From assembly GCA_036172665.1 (NCBI GenBank), contig CM069871.1:61068713-61132712 (forward strand): a stretch of DNA of 64,000 bases, given 5' to 3'. This document shows positions 42,149 through 54,310 of the stretch, in pieces; the first letter of the stretch is position 1; each line of letters begins with the position of its first letter. The stretch comes from Prosopocoilus inquinatus (lineage: Eukaryota > Arthropoda > Insecta > Coleoptera > Lucanidae). Below the pieces are notes generated by a model. That model was not told where the DNA came from. It worked only from the letters and a program-made list of their open reading frames with translations, and made no database searches. The position numbers were made by a program, and so were the translations under genes.

Positions 42149-42480
42149 TTCACCAGCAATTAATATTGTCGTCGATGATGATGATGGTGATGAGTTTCAC
42201 TGACATTTTTGTTATTCTCGTTTAATTTTGATATGCATGCGGTGAAGACGAACTGATCCGGATTTGTCCTCGGACAAACGATGTGCTAGAGCTATTTTAA
42301 AAGAAAAATGCGGAGGTACCTACATGCTTTTGAAATCGTGACGTACCGGCGTACTCACTCTGTGTATTGTCTTTATATATTTTTTTTTTCCGAACCGACT
42401 CGTATGACCGCCCGGAGACGCAATTATAAATATTCGATTCGCCGCCGCCGCCGCCGCCGCATCCGAACTTCGACGTTATT
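42149..42480 (-). promoter_or_regulatory. Putative 5' UTR and promoter region of the glutamate receptor
   Basis: Upstream of the start codon on the minus strand there is a GATGATGATG-type run and then TCAGTG at about 42195-42205, which fits the arthropod initiator TCAGT. A short CCG/CGG microsatellite (about 42441-42462) and an AT-rich T-run (about 42375-42390) lie further upstream. A non-coding first exon cannot be excluded. The initiator assignment is inference from a short consensus. Confidence 0.3.
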
Positions 42481-43039
42481 TTCGGACATGCTGATTTGAT
42501 ACTGCGAAAACTTTTATGTGTGCTTGTTTTAAAATTGTTGTTATAGTGTTTGCAGTAGTCTGAATGTGAGTCAATTCATCACCGCTAATAAAAAAAAGAG
42601 GAACATTGCGTAACGCTAAGATTTAGAGAAAAAAGAGAGCTGATTTGTTTAACTCATTCATTATTATTCCCACTTTAAGTACTCTTTATTATTAAAAATA
42701 AATTAAAAAAATATTTCTAAAATTAAAAAGAAACTGATTTAAAAGGCGATGCCTTATTATGTTTTTAAGAAGAACAACTAACGCAGATTTCGATGGTGGA
42801 GTTCAATTTAAAAATACGCTAAAGTTTTTTAATCATTCGAGTTCTGAAACACCCCGGTGCACATAGGGGTATTGGACCCAAAAAGTTGGCCAAAATTATT
42901 TTTACATATTTTCGCATTTATTCGTTGACAATAAAGTATTTTAAGTTGAAATTTGTTATCTGTTACCATATACCGAGCGCACACTTTAATTATGCATCAT
43001 ATGAATTTCTTTTAATTCCTACCCCCCATTAAAGTTATT

Positions 43040-43378
43040 AGAAAAATTTTGTGCAAATCGTTCTTGACTGCAGTGAAAACCTCGAGCAGCCTCTGGACAG
43101 CTGTTTCAGCCCTGCTTGGGGCTTCTTCAGCAGAGACGTAGCTCGACATTCCCACTGCAGACCAAAAACGACTTGCCCAATTTATTCGCAATTGCGATGT
43201 AAGAATGATGAACAGATAAAATAACGATTTTTGCATTCCCCAGTCATCATATCTATTGACAGCAAGCATGGCCGCCTTGCATGGGGGACTTATTAGGAGC
43301 AAATCCCGCTTCAATTTGTCTATCCTACTGCAATGTCAGGTCAAAAAGCGATAGTAAGATGTCGCTATTTTATCTGTT
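43040..43378. mobile_element. 339-bp insertion with 13-bp target duplication and hammerhead motif
   Basis: CATTAAAGTTATT is duplicated exactly at 43027-43039 and 43379-43391, and block 2 (about 46015-46030) has the empty site CATTGAAGTTACT. The insert has no coding frame of note. AACAGATAAAATA occurs inverted at 43211 and 43366. Long, variable-length target duplications (13 bp here and at 6283) indicate a retroposition-type mechanism. Confidence 0.8.
43082..43146 (-). ncRNA. Type I hammerhead ribozyme motif, complete core and stems
   Basis: Minus strand: stem I GTCTCTG/CAGAGGC (7 bp, one G-U) extended past an internal loop by TCGAGC/GCTCGA; core CTGAAGA (43130-43124); stem II AGCCC CAAGCA GGGCT; GAAA (43107-43104); two-base-pair stem III closing on AGCT; cleavage site GTC with the predicted cut between 43096 and 43095. 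All invariant core bases are present. Self-cleavage itself is inferred. Confidence 0.8.
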
Positions 43379-43461
43379 CATTAAAGTTATTGTTGAAAAA
43401 GCAACATATTGAATATGATCTATCCGTTCGCCGCAAGACGTCTCCTCAATTTCCGAGTTTA

Positions 43462-44132
43462 TACAGGATGTTCATGGGAAGCCGGTACACTAGCAAATTT
43501 CATTATTTGCATTTTTATGAAGTAACTTAAATTAAAAGTTTCAGGACATTCCTGCTCGAAGTTAGGGTACCATCAGAAAAACAGAGATGACTATCAGGTT
43601 TACGAGATTTTCCATTGTTTTCAATTTCTTTAAACAGAACATTACATTTTTTTATCATCGTATCATTTGAAAAAGTTGAAAACAATCGAAAATCTCGTAA
43701 ACCTGATATTTATTCATTTACTTCTCCTCAGGTACCATTAATTTGAGCAGGAAAGGTCTTCAAATTTCTCTAATTTAAGCTACCTACTGAAGTTTTAAAA
43801 AAAAATGTCAGCTATTGTAGCTATTTTCCATGAGTACCAAAATTTAGTTACTAAATATAAAATTAAATTATATTCATAAAATAGTATGTTTTTGGAGATG
43901 ATGTTTTAGAGTAATAATTAATTTAATATCCTGAATGCGATGCAATGATGAAAAACCTAACATTCCACTTAAAATAGTTGAAAATAATAAAAAATCTCGA
44001 AACCACGTTATACCGAAAGCACCATAAAATCGAGGAGGAAAGATCCTGAAACTTTACTACTAATTTAAGTAACTTCGTAAAAATTCAAATAAGAAAGTTA
44101 GCTATAGTAGCGAATTTTCATGAACATCCTGT
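43462..44132. mobile_element. Foldback TIR element, copy 1
   Basis: Ends TACAGGATGTTCATGGGAAG and, inverted, TACAGGATGTTCATGAAAAT. Internal hairpin 43591-43712 has ATCAGGTTTACGAGATTTTC arms. Non-coding. Confidence 0.65.
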
Positions 44133-44758
44133 ACATGACAGTTTGTGTATGAATTCTTTCTTTTGTTTTTCAGGAGATGTAGAATTTTTAACTATGTCGT
44201 TTTGTATAAAGTCTAGTTTTCTTGTAAAGTTTTTTGCCTACTATTGCAAGTCACAGCATTAAGAAAATAATTGTCATAAATTTATAGGCAAACTTCGGCA
44301 GCCGAAGTCTTCAGATATTTAAAGTATCTTACCTACTGTAAAACATAACAGAAAAAAATCGACCCGGAAACACCCTGACATATAAGAAAACTAATAGTAT
44401 ATATGAACAGTGCTTACTTGGCTGAACATCTTCCGTTACAAAAATCACAGCATATAGCTTCAAAGAAGAATTAGAAACAGTTTGAATTTAATTATTTTTT
44501 GAGTTAATGCTAATACGTACTTTAACATTTAAATTTAAAAAATTCAATCTACAGGCGATCAAAAAAGTGAAAATTTTTACATCATATTAATTTGGAAATT
44601 GCCGATAATTAACTTACAATGTTGATTACTAAAGTTTACTGTATTTGTACAGCAAAAATAAATTTGTTTCTTTATTAAAACTTCGACTAAACGTCTGTAC
44701 TAGGTAAGAGCTTTTTTGTCTTTATGGTTTAAGGCGACGCAGAAATTCAGGTTCAATA

Positions 44759-45466
44759 TTATCCTTATAAAAACATGTATTTTGTGTTGGAATGTAAACA
44801 ATTAATAAAATAATTCGATTGAGAGCTGACGAAGTTATTCAATCACTTATTTTGAACCCATAGGTTATTGTGTGTACAGAAAATCTAATTTATTTATATT
44901 TTTCAGCGTATTCATACTCCAATTCTTGCTTTCCGTTTTTACAATAGGAATAGTTTCTGCTTTTGCAATACTTATTCTGCAGCCATTAGTGCGATAATTA
45001 AAAAATAATTTCACGCATTTTCAACGCAGTTACAAAACTAGCGTACGAAGATATTTAATTACTTCAGCAAAAATCTAACGAAGATGAGGTACTCGTTTTT
45101 AACATAATTGTTATTGTCTATTACAAAGAGGTGCGTGAACAAACGTTCTCACTTATCGCATGTTGAAAATACAAATAAACGTACCGATGTTCGCAAGTCG
45201 GATTTATTTTTGGATTTAATAAGACCTTGACGGAGTTCTTCTAAACGTAAATGAAAAGTTTTATTGCGGTTTATTGCTTTTATCGGAATAAATTGCTGAA
45301 ACAAGTCGTAAGCCAAGCAGAGATTTCAAAACAAAGGAACTGCGCTCGCTTGTGATAGGTCAGTTTTTCATTTTGGGCAAAAACTTTCAGATTTGAAGAA
45401 TTAATCTCTTATGTAACGAGGAACTTACAGTTTCATGTAAAGGCAGAGGTTTTGAGACAGCCTGTA
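44759..45466 (-). mobile_element. Element X copy C, truncated
   Basis: Right end is the inverse of TACAGGCTGTCTCAAAACCT. The left end stops within the family's middle region at the same point as the copy at position 1. Confidence 0.65.
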
Positions 45467-45479
45467 TTTATTATGTGAA

Positions 45480-45845
45480 ATCACGTGACTGATGTTATTG
45501 AAAGATTTAACTGAAGCCAACATACATAGATAAAAATGTGTTACTATCTGCTGCTGACAGTAACTTACCGATGTTTTCCATTAATGATAGTATACTGTCA
45601 CGGAAAAACTTTTGCACCTTCACGCGAGGACTTCCGGTTTGTAGAGGCATGGGTGGAGGTTTTAACACAATTTAGAATAGAGTTAAATTGATTTCTGGGG
45701 GTCAGTTTTTTTCTGCCAGTCCGGGTTGCTGAGAACGTCGCGATGAAAATAGTGCAGACCAGGGGAAACGACGGCGGCGTCCATCAGAGGTGGAGACGGC
45801 ACGTCACATTGATGTTGAATTGACCTAACGATTTAGTTAACGACT
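45480..45845. other. Intergenic spacer, no feature recognised
   Basis: Separates element X copy C from the second duplicated block. No motif found. Confidence 0.5.
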
Positions 45846-46098
45846 GCCGCACATAGGGGTACTGGATCCAAAAATTTGGCCAAAATTATTCTTTCATATT
45901 TTCGCATTCATTCGGTGACAATAAAGTATTTTAGGCTGAAATTTGTTATCAGTTACCATATACCGGGCGCGTACTTTAATTATGCATCATATGAATTTCT
46001 TTTAATTCTTGCACCCCATTGAAGTTACTGTTGAAAAAGCAACATATTGAATATGATCTATACGTTCGCCGCAAGACATCTCCTTAATTTCCGAGTTT

Positions 46099-46773
46099 AT
46101 ACAAGATGTTCATGGAAAGCCGGTACACTAGCAAACTTCATTATTTGCATTTTTATAAAGTTACTTAAATTAGAAGTTTCAGGATTTTCCTACTCGAATT
46201 TAGGGAACCATCAGAAAAACAAATGAATATCAGGTTTACGAGATTTTCCATTGTTTTCACTTTCTCTAAATAGAACATTTTTTTTATCATCGTATCATTT
46301 AAAAAAGTTGAAAACAATCGAAAATCTCATAAGCCTGATATTTATTCATTTATTTCTCCTCAGGTACCATTAATTCGAGCAGGAAAAGCCTTGAAATTTC
46401 TCTAATTTAAGCTACCTACTGAAATTTCAAATAAAAAAATGTTAGTTATTGTAGCTATTTTCCATGAGTACCAAGATTCAGTTACTAAATATAAAATTAA
46501 ATTATATTCCTAAAGTAATAAGCTTTTGGAGATGATATTTTAGAGACATATTAATTTAATATTCTGAACGCGACGTGATGATAAAAAAACCTAACAAGCC
46601 ATTTCAAATAGTTGAAAACAATAGAAAATGTCGAAAACTTGATAGTCATTTGTTTTTCCGAAAGCACCATAAAATCGAGGAGGAAAGATCCTGAAACTTT
46701 TCTAATTTAAATTACTTCGTAAAATTTCAAATAAGAAAGTTAGCTATAGTAGCGGATTTTCATGAACATCCTG
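46099..46773. mobile_element. Foldback TIR element, copy 2
   Basis: Second copy inside block 2, ending CATGAACATCCTG. Closely similar to 43462-44132, with the same internal hairpin. Confidence 0.65.
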
Positions 46774-47635
46774 TTTGTGTACGAATTCTTTCTTTTGTTT
46801 TTCAGGACATGTAGAATTTTTAACTATGTCGTTTTGTATAAAGTTCAAAGTTTTTTGCCTACTATTGCAAGTCACAGAATTAAGAAAATAATTGTTAAAA
46901 ATTCATAGCCAAATTTTGGCAGCCGAAGTCTTCAGATATTTAAAGTATCTTACCTGTTGTAAAACATAACAGAAAAAAATGGACCCGGAAACTCCCTGAC
47001 ATATAAGAAAACTCTTTCGATATACACTAATAACCGAAAATTCAATTATATAAATTTGACATACCGTTAGTCTGAAATATCTTAAATACTGACAGTAGCA
47101 CTTAAAAATTAATAGTTGATATGAACAGTGCTTACTTGGCTGAACATCTTCCGTTACAAAAATCACAGCATATATCTTCAAAGAAGAATTAGAAACAGTT
47201 TGAATTTAATTATTTTTTGAGTTAGGCATATACGTTTAACACAATCGACTATCAAGGTGCTTTGATCCCTTGGATGGTATTTTGTTCATCTATCCGAGGG
47301 AAAAAATAAGATTAGCTACCCTCTTAATCCCTAAGTATTGTTCTATCTTAGGTAATAGTTATTGTAGACATTTCACGATTTTGTGTGATTCGACTTTTGG
47401 CCAGCTTTTCGGGGCAAGTACCCGTATGTGCGGTGGCTAATTTTTTTTTTTTTACTAGAAACTTGACCTATTTTGGAGTACACTCGCACTTATTTATAAA
47501 TAAATTCTGCTGTTAAAAAGTTATACAATAAGAAATTTTTACCATGCTAGAGTGTTTGGTAAAATATTTAGAGTAACAATTATTCTGAAATGTTTACGCT
47601 ATAAAAAAAATTACACGAAACAACTCTACATTGTT

Positions 47636-47689
47636 TGTAGACCTATTCCGCTATGATGAAAATGCATCATAGCAGAATAGGTTTCTACA
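47636..47689. repeat. Near-perfect 54-nt hairpin
   Basis: Arms TGTAGACCTATTCCGCTATG and, inverted, TGTAGAAACCTATTCTGCTA, with a 4-6 nt loop. The loop is short for a microRNA precursor. It may be a residual TIR junction. Confidence 0.5.
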
Positions 47690-47699
47690 CGTGTTGTTA

Positions 47700-50600
47700 T
47701 TTCGAGTGCGGCTGACCGTTACTACGGTGCGAGGCGGTCTCCGACTTGCAGATTTAATTCCGACCGGGACGGTCGGATATCCTTCTTGTTCCACGCGATA
47801 TCGAAGCGAAAAGGGTGTTGGCGGTTTGTTTTGCTTGAATTGATCAACCCTTCGTTTTACGGATGTTATCGGTAAAGACCGGATTTTTAGGTCGTAACAA
47901 AGTCGAAAAAAGGTACCTAATTTAGGTGACGTAACTAGGTTTTCATTTTGTCATTTGGCAGGTACCTTGCTTAAAAATTAAAATCGTAATCCTGAATTTT
48001 GTATATAATCAAATTGCGCGTATTATTGGCTACGCTTTTCATCTTATTTTAAATCGTTGTACGTCATCAGATCGTTCTGCTGATGTAGTAACGCACACAT
48101 AGAGCAATTTCAACATGTTGAGTGTCGCAAGACACTTGTTGGCACCGGCTGAATGTGCCCAAAGATTTCCATCGAGATAGTTTTTGGTGTCACAATGAGT
48201 TCATTATAAACGCAAAGTAAAAAAATGTCATTAATGTATAAAATTAACATTTTGATCAGCTAACTTACTGGCTTGCTCGCTTTCTCGTTCAGGAACACCA
48301 TTCGCCGAATGTCCACGTGATGGGTCAGCTGCTCAGCTGCTTCGGTTATCCAAACCCGGCCATTGTATCAATCACATTCACGGTAATGACAATTTAATAT
48401 TTATTTATTTTAAGTGGCTACAGCAAAAAGAACTTAGATACAAATATTTCGATTTTCCGAAAAAAGGCGAATAAAATGTAAATTAGGTAGAGACAGTCGC
48501 AATAAGTGAAAAGAAAATTAAAAAAAGCTATCATTTAGGTGAATAAAATTTAAATTAGGTAGAAAAAGTCGCAATAGGTGAAAAAAATTTGAAAAAAAGT
48601 AACTTAGGTGAAATAAAGTTGTGACAATTGTTTTGACAATACTCTTAATTTGGAAATTTAATTGAATTAATTGTTGAGGGAATTGGTACCTTACCGCCAT
48701 CTAGTTATGGGTAGCCTAAGTTCATTTAGTCGTTAACTGTATTGTTTTCAAATATTCAAATCTCTCTTATCAATATGTAATATTTTAAATTTGATTTTCT
48801 TTTATTTTAAATTTCCTAAATATTATTTCCTCTTTTGGATTATCTGTTGGCTCTTATTTGGATCGCGACTGCATCGCATTTGAAGTTTCCCGGGGTTTTG
48901 CCAAATTTTCGAGCGCATCCGTTGATCGCAGGACCGGATCTGGGTGAGCTATTTGCTTGAGGTGCTTGAGAGAGGCCATTTCGGCATGTGAATTTTACGG
49001 TCGAAATTTTGTGTTTCTTGAAAACCATCTACCCTCCAATGGCATCCTAAATTTTGGTTTACACCCTTAAAAGCAAGGTGAGTTTGTTATTCCACGTTAT
49101 TTTGTATTTTTCCCGTGCTACCGATATTTTTTTGTGTTCGCGATCCGCATTTCACGAGAAGAACATGCCCCTTGTACTAGATATTTGTTCTAGGGTTTTT
49201 TGGAGGAGCCTTATAATTTCTTTTGGCGCAAAGTAATAATTTCATAATGGGCAAATTATTTAATCGTGGAACGATTCTAATTTAAAATCTCCCTCCCTTT
49301 TTTTCTTCTGAGATTTAATTCGAATGGGCCGTATGACCGCCCTTTGAAATTACTAATATTTCCATACCACCCCGTTTTCTTCAAGTCAGTACCGGTGAGA
49401 AGCGCTACCGCTATTTTTTTGGTTGGGCCAAGATCCCTAGGCTGGTGGTTCAACATCTTCACCGCTGAACACGTCGGATCTTCAGACGCCGTGTTGCAGG
49501 TTTTTATGACCCAACTTTAACGCAAATTTAAGAATTTATATATATATATATTTCTTTTGTAACTTAATTTTTTTGGTATCTCAAGTTATTCAAATTTCAT
49601 TCAATTTCATTATTAATTATTATATTATGACTATTAATATTAACTTTCAATTTCACATAAATATTATTTACCTATATTATTAATCAATTTCAACATTTAA
49701 ATTTTGGTTGCAATTTAATTTTCATAGCTAACAATTTACATCCTTTTAATTACAATCTAAAATTCTTTATGGTCAAATGTAACATTTATTTACTTCTAAT
49801 TCTATTTATTGTCACAAAATGTGAACTGAATGAAGTCTTCATGAAGTACAATATCATTGTCAAATATAACTATCGACTATTATTTAATCTTGAAATTTTT
49901 GAAAATAATTACTCCACGAGATTCAACACAACTACTAGTCATATATATTTATTATATTTTTTTCAAAACATATATATTTACATTTACATTGAATTTCTTA
50001 TTATTACGGTTGCTGTTTAATTGTTTATTTTCTTATTTTCTTTGTTTGATATTTTACTGATATGGTTTCCCAGTCTCCAATACATTCTTTTCCTATCAAA
50101 GACCTTGGGTGGCGCCCTGTTTTGAATTGGATTCATGTTTCCATTTAGTCAAAGTTTTCACTTTGTGTATCTTGAAATATTTTCATTTTATAATTTATTC
50201 TTGAGCCCACGAACCCCTGCTTCCGTAAATAACTGAGTGCCGTTAGCAAATGTTGACGTTTCTTATTCATTTTTCTTTAAATTTGAAATATCGATTAAAT
50301 TACGTCACAAAGTTTTGGCCAAATGACTGTATTTCTAATGAAACGAAAAGATATGCATATGCAAGATTTTTAAAACCTTAAAAACTAAAAAAGGCATTTT
50401 ACCTAAAATCCGGTCCTTAGTTATCGCAACGATAGAAGTTCTCCCTGCAGTTTGTGGAGTTCGTAACTTCACGGATCTTGGGTGACGTGGAGATTTTTTT
50501 TCAGTTTGGAGCTTGCTTTTTGAAGCACGGTAAGTCTTGTTATCCTCCATTTTGTCCTCGACTTGGCCGTCTACTTTTCACGGCCTTTAATCTTATTTCG

Positions 50601-51190
50601 TTTTTCCCTTTTTAAGCATATTGTAAGAGGCATACTTGTGGAAAACACTGTCGTTTGGAGGCCCCGAATCGCATCCAGATCAGCCACGTTTGAGTTGGAG
50701 AAGCGTCCCTCCCTTCTTTCGTGCCCTCGCTTTATGAATAGGACCATCTGAAAAGAAGGTATTGCCGCCCGATCTTTAACCATCATAAACAAGCACCACC
50801 TGCCTACGAGGAAGTTTTCCAAGGAAGAACGTTCTATTTTTTTTCCTTCTTCCATCTAAAGTGCGAAGTCGAGCGTTCGCCTTGCCAGTGGTGTCGCATC
50901 TAATCGGGATCGTGGGGATATTTGACAACGTTCCAGTAAACAAGGACGCGTGATTTGATTGCGGTACGTGGCCAGAGAAGATTTTGTTCCCTTTTCTTGC
51001 GTCGCATCGTCAATTTTTACTTTGACCCATCGCGTCTAGTAATTTTCCTTGTTTTGCTTTTGCAATTTTTATTTATGCTCTGTTCCGTATTGATTCTGAT
51101 ATTGATGTGGCTCCTTCAGAAAGAGAGAAAGAGAGAGAGAAGAGAGAAAAAGAAATTTTGTGCCACTTTTGTAGTTGCGCTTCACGCATG
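47700..51190. other. Intergenic region without a recognised gene
   Basis: 48470-48620 has two copies of a roughly 70-bp unit (TAAATTAGGTAGA, then AGTCGCAATA(A/G)GTGAAAA). Several short minus-strand frames (e.g. 50550-50335 and 50855-50571) lack motifs. A GA-rich microsatellite is at about 51117-51160. 49500-50100 is very AT-rich. Confidence 0.4.
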
Positions 51191-51196
51191 TTTGTT

Positions 51197-51885
51197 TTAG
51201 GGTTGTTAGTTAAGATTTATTATTTTTATGGCAGATTGTGTGAGCCGACACGGGAGTACTCACATAGAAACACTTTTTGCCCTCGATTTAAGCTGTGGAA
51301 CCTTAAATTCTTTAATTAAAATTACCGCCGACCACCCCATTAGGGGCTTTGATCGCATATTGAATTTTGAGTTGGTGTTTGCCTTAACAAAAAATTTGTT
51401 TTTGAGCCGAACTAGTATCCATTGTTTTAGGGTTGTTAATTAATATTTATTACTTTTATGTCGGATTGTGTGAGCCGACACGGGAGTACTCACGTAAAAG
51501 CACTTTTTGCCCTCGATTTGGGCTCTGTAACCCTTAAATTTTTTAATTAAAATTACGGCCGAACACCCCGTTAGGGGGTTGGATCTCACATTGAACTTTG
51601 TATTGGCGTTTGCCTTAATAAAGAATTTGTTTTTGGGTCGAACTAGAGTCCATTGTTTAAGGGTTGTTAGTTATTATTTATTACTTTTATGTCGGATTGC
51701 GTGAGCCGACACGGGAGTACTCACGCAGAAGCACTTTTGCCCTCGATTTGGGTTTTGCAACATTTAATTGTTTAATTAAAATAACGCCCGACCACCCCAT
51801 TAGGGGGTTTGATCTTATAATGAATTTTGTGTTGGCCTTTGCCTTAATAGAGAATTTGTTTTCGCGCCGAACTGGAGTTTATTTG
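51197..51885 (+). repeat. Tandem repeat, three copies of about 230 bp
   Basis: GGGTTGTTAG/A starts at 51200, 51430 and 51661 (periods 230 and 231). Each unit carries GTGAGCCGACACGGGAGTAC followed by TCAC, a small GTGAG/CTCAC hairpin, and CACCCC(A/G)TTAGGGG. Confidence 0.8.
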
Positions 51886-52388
51886 GTAGATAACGCCACT
51901 GTTTTGGACACCTACTCTTGTGGAGAGGTTTTCAAAAAAAAAAAAAAGGTATAGCTTATTACCCTTTTGGGTTCCCTTGTTTCCGTGTGCAGGCCTTAAT
52001 GCTCGATATTTGGGGGTGTATTTACAGTACCTTTCCCAAGCCGTTTCCACTTAGTGGGCATCGTTACGCAATTCCGGTCTACAACCTAGTCTTCGAGGTA
52101 ACGACCAACCTGGCTTCTGTGATACGGTAGGTTACGGATTGCCAATTTTTTTTTTGGGTTTTGATCAAAACACGCCAAGCGCTCCCTTGTCACGACAAAA
52201 AGGGACAAGCGTAACAACATTCAATCTGTAGGAAAAGTTGGGGACTTTTTACTCTCCGTTTATCATTTATTTGTCTAATTAGTGTATAACCATCGCACTG
52301 AAATCATACACATTTCGAGTGAGCCATAGAATTTTGTTTTAGTTGACTGTGAAAATCCCTTACATCTGTCGCAATTATATTCACTTAA

Positions 52389-52515
52389 GCTCGATTTCAC
52401 CATCACAGTTTAACTTTAAACTTCGCTTTATTCCTATGGTAACAATTGCAAGGATAATTGTTTCTATAGGAATAAAACGGAGCTTAAAGTTAAACTGGGA
52501 TGGCGAAACCGGGCC
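52389..52515. repeat. 127-bp hairpin MITE
   Basis: Arms CAGTTTAACTTTAAACTTCG and, inverted, CAGTTTAACTTTAAGCTCCG, continuing for about 50-60 bp to a tight loop at AATTGCAAGGATAATT. Confidence 0.7.
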
Positions 52516-52559
52516 TTAGTCTATTATGACCGCCTTCAACCTAACCAAGAAGAATTAAT

Positions 52560-53230
52560 ATCGGATATTCTGCTATGTATATATCTCTCTAACGTCAAGT
52601 GTCAAATGTGAAACTCCGCTGAAATAACAAGCTGGCAGAAAAAGGTTATTTTGCATAAAACAAAATAGCACAAAAACTGACGCGACGTCAAGCTTTACAA
52701 ACCTAATCTCGACATAAGATAAACAATCAATTTAATTCCCGTCAAATATTGCGAAGTACAGCTGCAGACGATTGCAACTAACTGAGAAATCAACGCAAAA
52801 AACACAGACTCTAGATCGATAAGAGTTTTAACTTAAGGCAATTGTGATGCCGAAATAGCGGGGGAGTGTCCTGAGATGTATATAAAAAAAAACCGGTGAA
52901 TTGCTACACAAGCCAAATCAAACACGTGGGAAGTAATTAGCGTTATAAAATACACATCTGCGTTACCACGGAGATTGCAATAAAAAGTTCTTTTCAGCGT
53001 AATAAAGGAAGGCGAAGAAAACACGCAGCTAGACTTTCACACAATACCTATGTCGCCATCCGATTACTGCATTATTAAGAATAAATACGACACAAAACTC
53101 GCCATACGAAAGATGGCTCTGACCTCCGCGGTTTTTCGAACCGTAACACGGTCTTTTTTCGGTTCTAAAATTGGTTGCAAGGAAACTCCCTTTTGTCACA
53201 GTAAATTTCATTTATTATGCAAGCAAAAGC
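52560..53230. repeat. Dispersed repeat, also at 58190-58347 with 59470-59870
   Basis: Shares the sequence around AATCAATTTAATTCCC, GCAGACGA(T/C)TGCAA and AAATACGACACAAAACT with the second location, where the two halves are separated by a retrotransposon. Confidence 0.55.
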
Positions 53231-53249
53231 CATTTTTTATTTGAATACC

Positions 53250-53970
53250 TATATTTTACATTTGAAGATTCAGCCTTTTTATTTTGAACTATATTCATAA
53301 GTGAAGCAACGTATCCGTGGAACAAGTTAAAACGAAAGACGATTAACCGAACGAGGGAGAAAGAAAGAGCGAACCAATTTCGACAATTCTGAAAATTCCC
53401 GTCCAGCAAACCGTAGGAAACGAAGTAGACATCGATTTCTGGCTTTATTTTCGAGAACCAGGTTACAAATAAGGTAGTCAGAAGTTCAAGCTTAGCACGG
53501 CCTGCTAAAAAGTTGTGGCTAATAGAAGGCAGTGAAAAGGTTCACGGAATGTCAGCCTGGAAGAGGCAATGTTTTATCTCAGTCTTAAGACGGTGACATT
53601 TGACAAAGATAGTTTCGCACTACTTCTATCTTGCCTTGGTGAAGTGTAGGGAGACGTCCGTCGGCGCGCGTCTCCAGAGCATCTCTCAGACACGTTGTGC
53701 TACCTACCTGAGCAGAAGCAAGTGTGGTGCTAACGTACAGCACCGCCGGCAGCTATAATCGTGACGAGCGTGGGTATTAATTAATGCGACAAAATGAGCG
53801 CCACGCAATCATTCTAATTTGCTCTGCAAAGAATTAAAATTATTTTAGTAAGTAAAATAAGTTGATCATGTATCAATTAATTTAATCTCTTTTGGTTTAT
53901 TACATTTCTTCTTATAAAAGTATTATATTCTAAGAGGATACATACAATCACATTTACATATTAAATATAC
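53250..53970. other. Sequence downstream of VPS16, no feature recognised
   Basis: Contains a GC-rich patch near 53645-53765. No coding motif. Confidence 0.45.
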
Positions 53971-53972
53971 AC

Positions 53973-53978
53973 TTTATT
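53973..53978 (-). terminator. VPS16: Candidate polyadenylation signal of VPS16
   Basis: AATAAA on the minus strand about 160 bp after the VPS16 stop. It is the first such signal downstream and sits at a normal distance. Confidence 0.5.
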
Positions 53979-54138
53979 GGAAATATTTTATAAGCATAAA
54001 TAAACAATACTTTTTCTTAAAACAAAAAAAAAATCATGCATGTTCTTCATATCGTGTGAAATAGTGAATAGGTTTAAGAAATTTCACTCGCTACCGCTTG
54101 TTGTAAAGTAACAAAAAAATAAAATTGACTATTGCATC

Positions 54139-54310
54139 CTAATTAAATAAAGGAAGAGACGACTGCGGCCCCTTTCTGGTCCCCAGCTGGGTTATATAGC
54201 CGTTGATTTGTTCGGAAAGGCTGGATTGCGGGGGGCACTTGCTTTGGACGTGCAGTAATCCTTGCACGTCCTTTTGTTCGAATGCAATTTGGGCAGCATC
54301 GTTTAGTTCG
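54139..54310 (-). CDS. VPS16: VPS16 last exon
   Basis: 172 nt after CGCTCAG, encoding ELNDAAQIAFEQKDVQGL, then QSKCPPQSSLSEQINGYI and ending SSLPLFN before TAG. The final residues are not expected to be conserved, but frame, phase and position fit. Confidence 0.9.

Larger units (their letters stand above)
42840..47240. repeat. Direct duplication, blocks 42840-44530 and 45848-47240
   Basis: Both blocks begin ACATAGGGGTA(T/C)TGGA and run in parallel, including a foldback element and the tail up to TTTGAATTTAATTATTTTTT. They are separated by element X copy C and unrelated DNA. Block 1 alone has the 339-bp insertion at 43040; block 2 has about 110 extra bases near 47010. Confidence 0.75.

Noticed and set aside
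48840..50855. Series of minus-strand frames of 60-95 codons as a possible third gene
   Set aside because: No shared motif, no consistent splice sites that join them in phase, and low-complexity composition.
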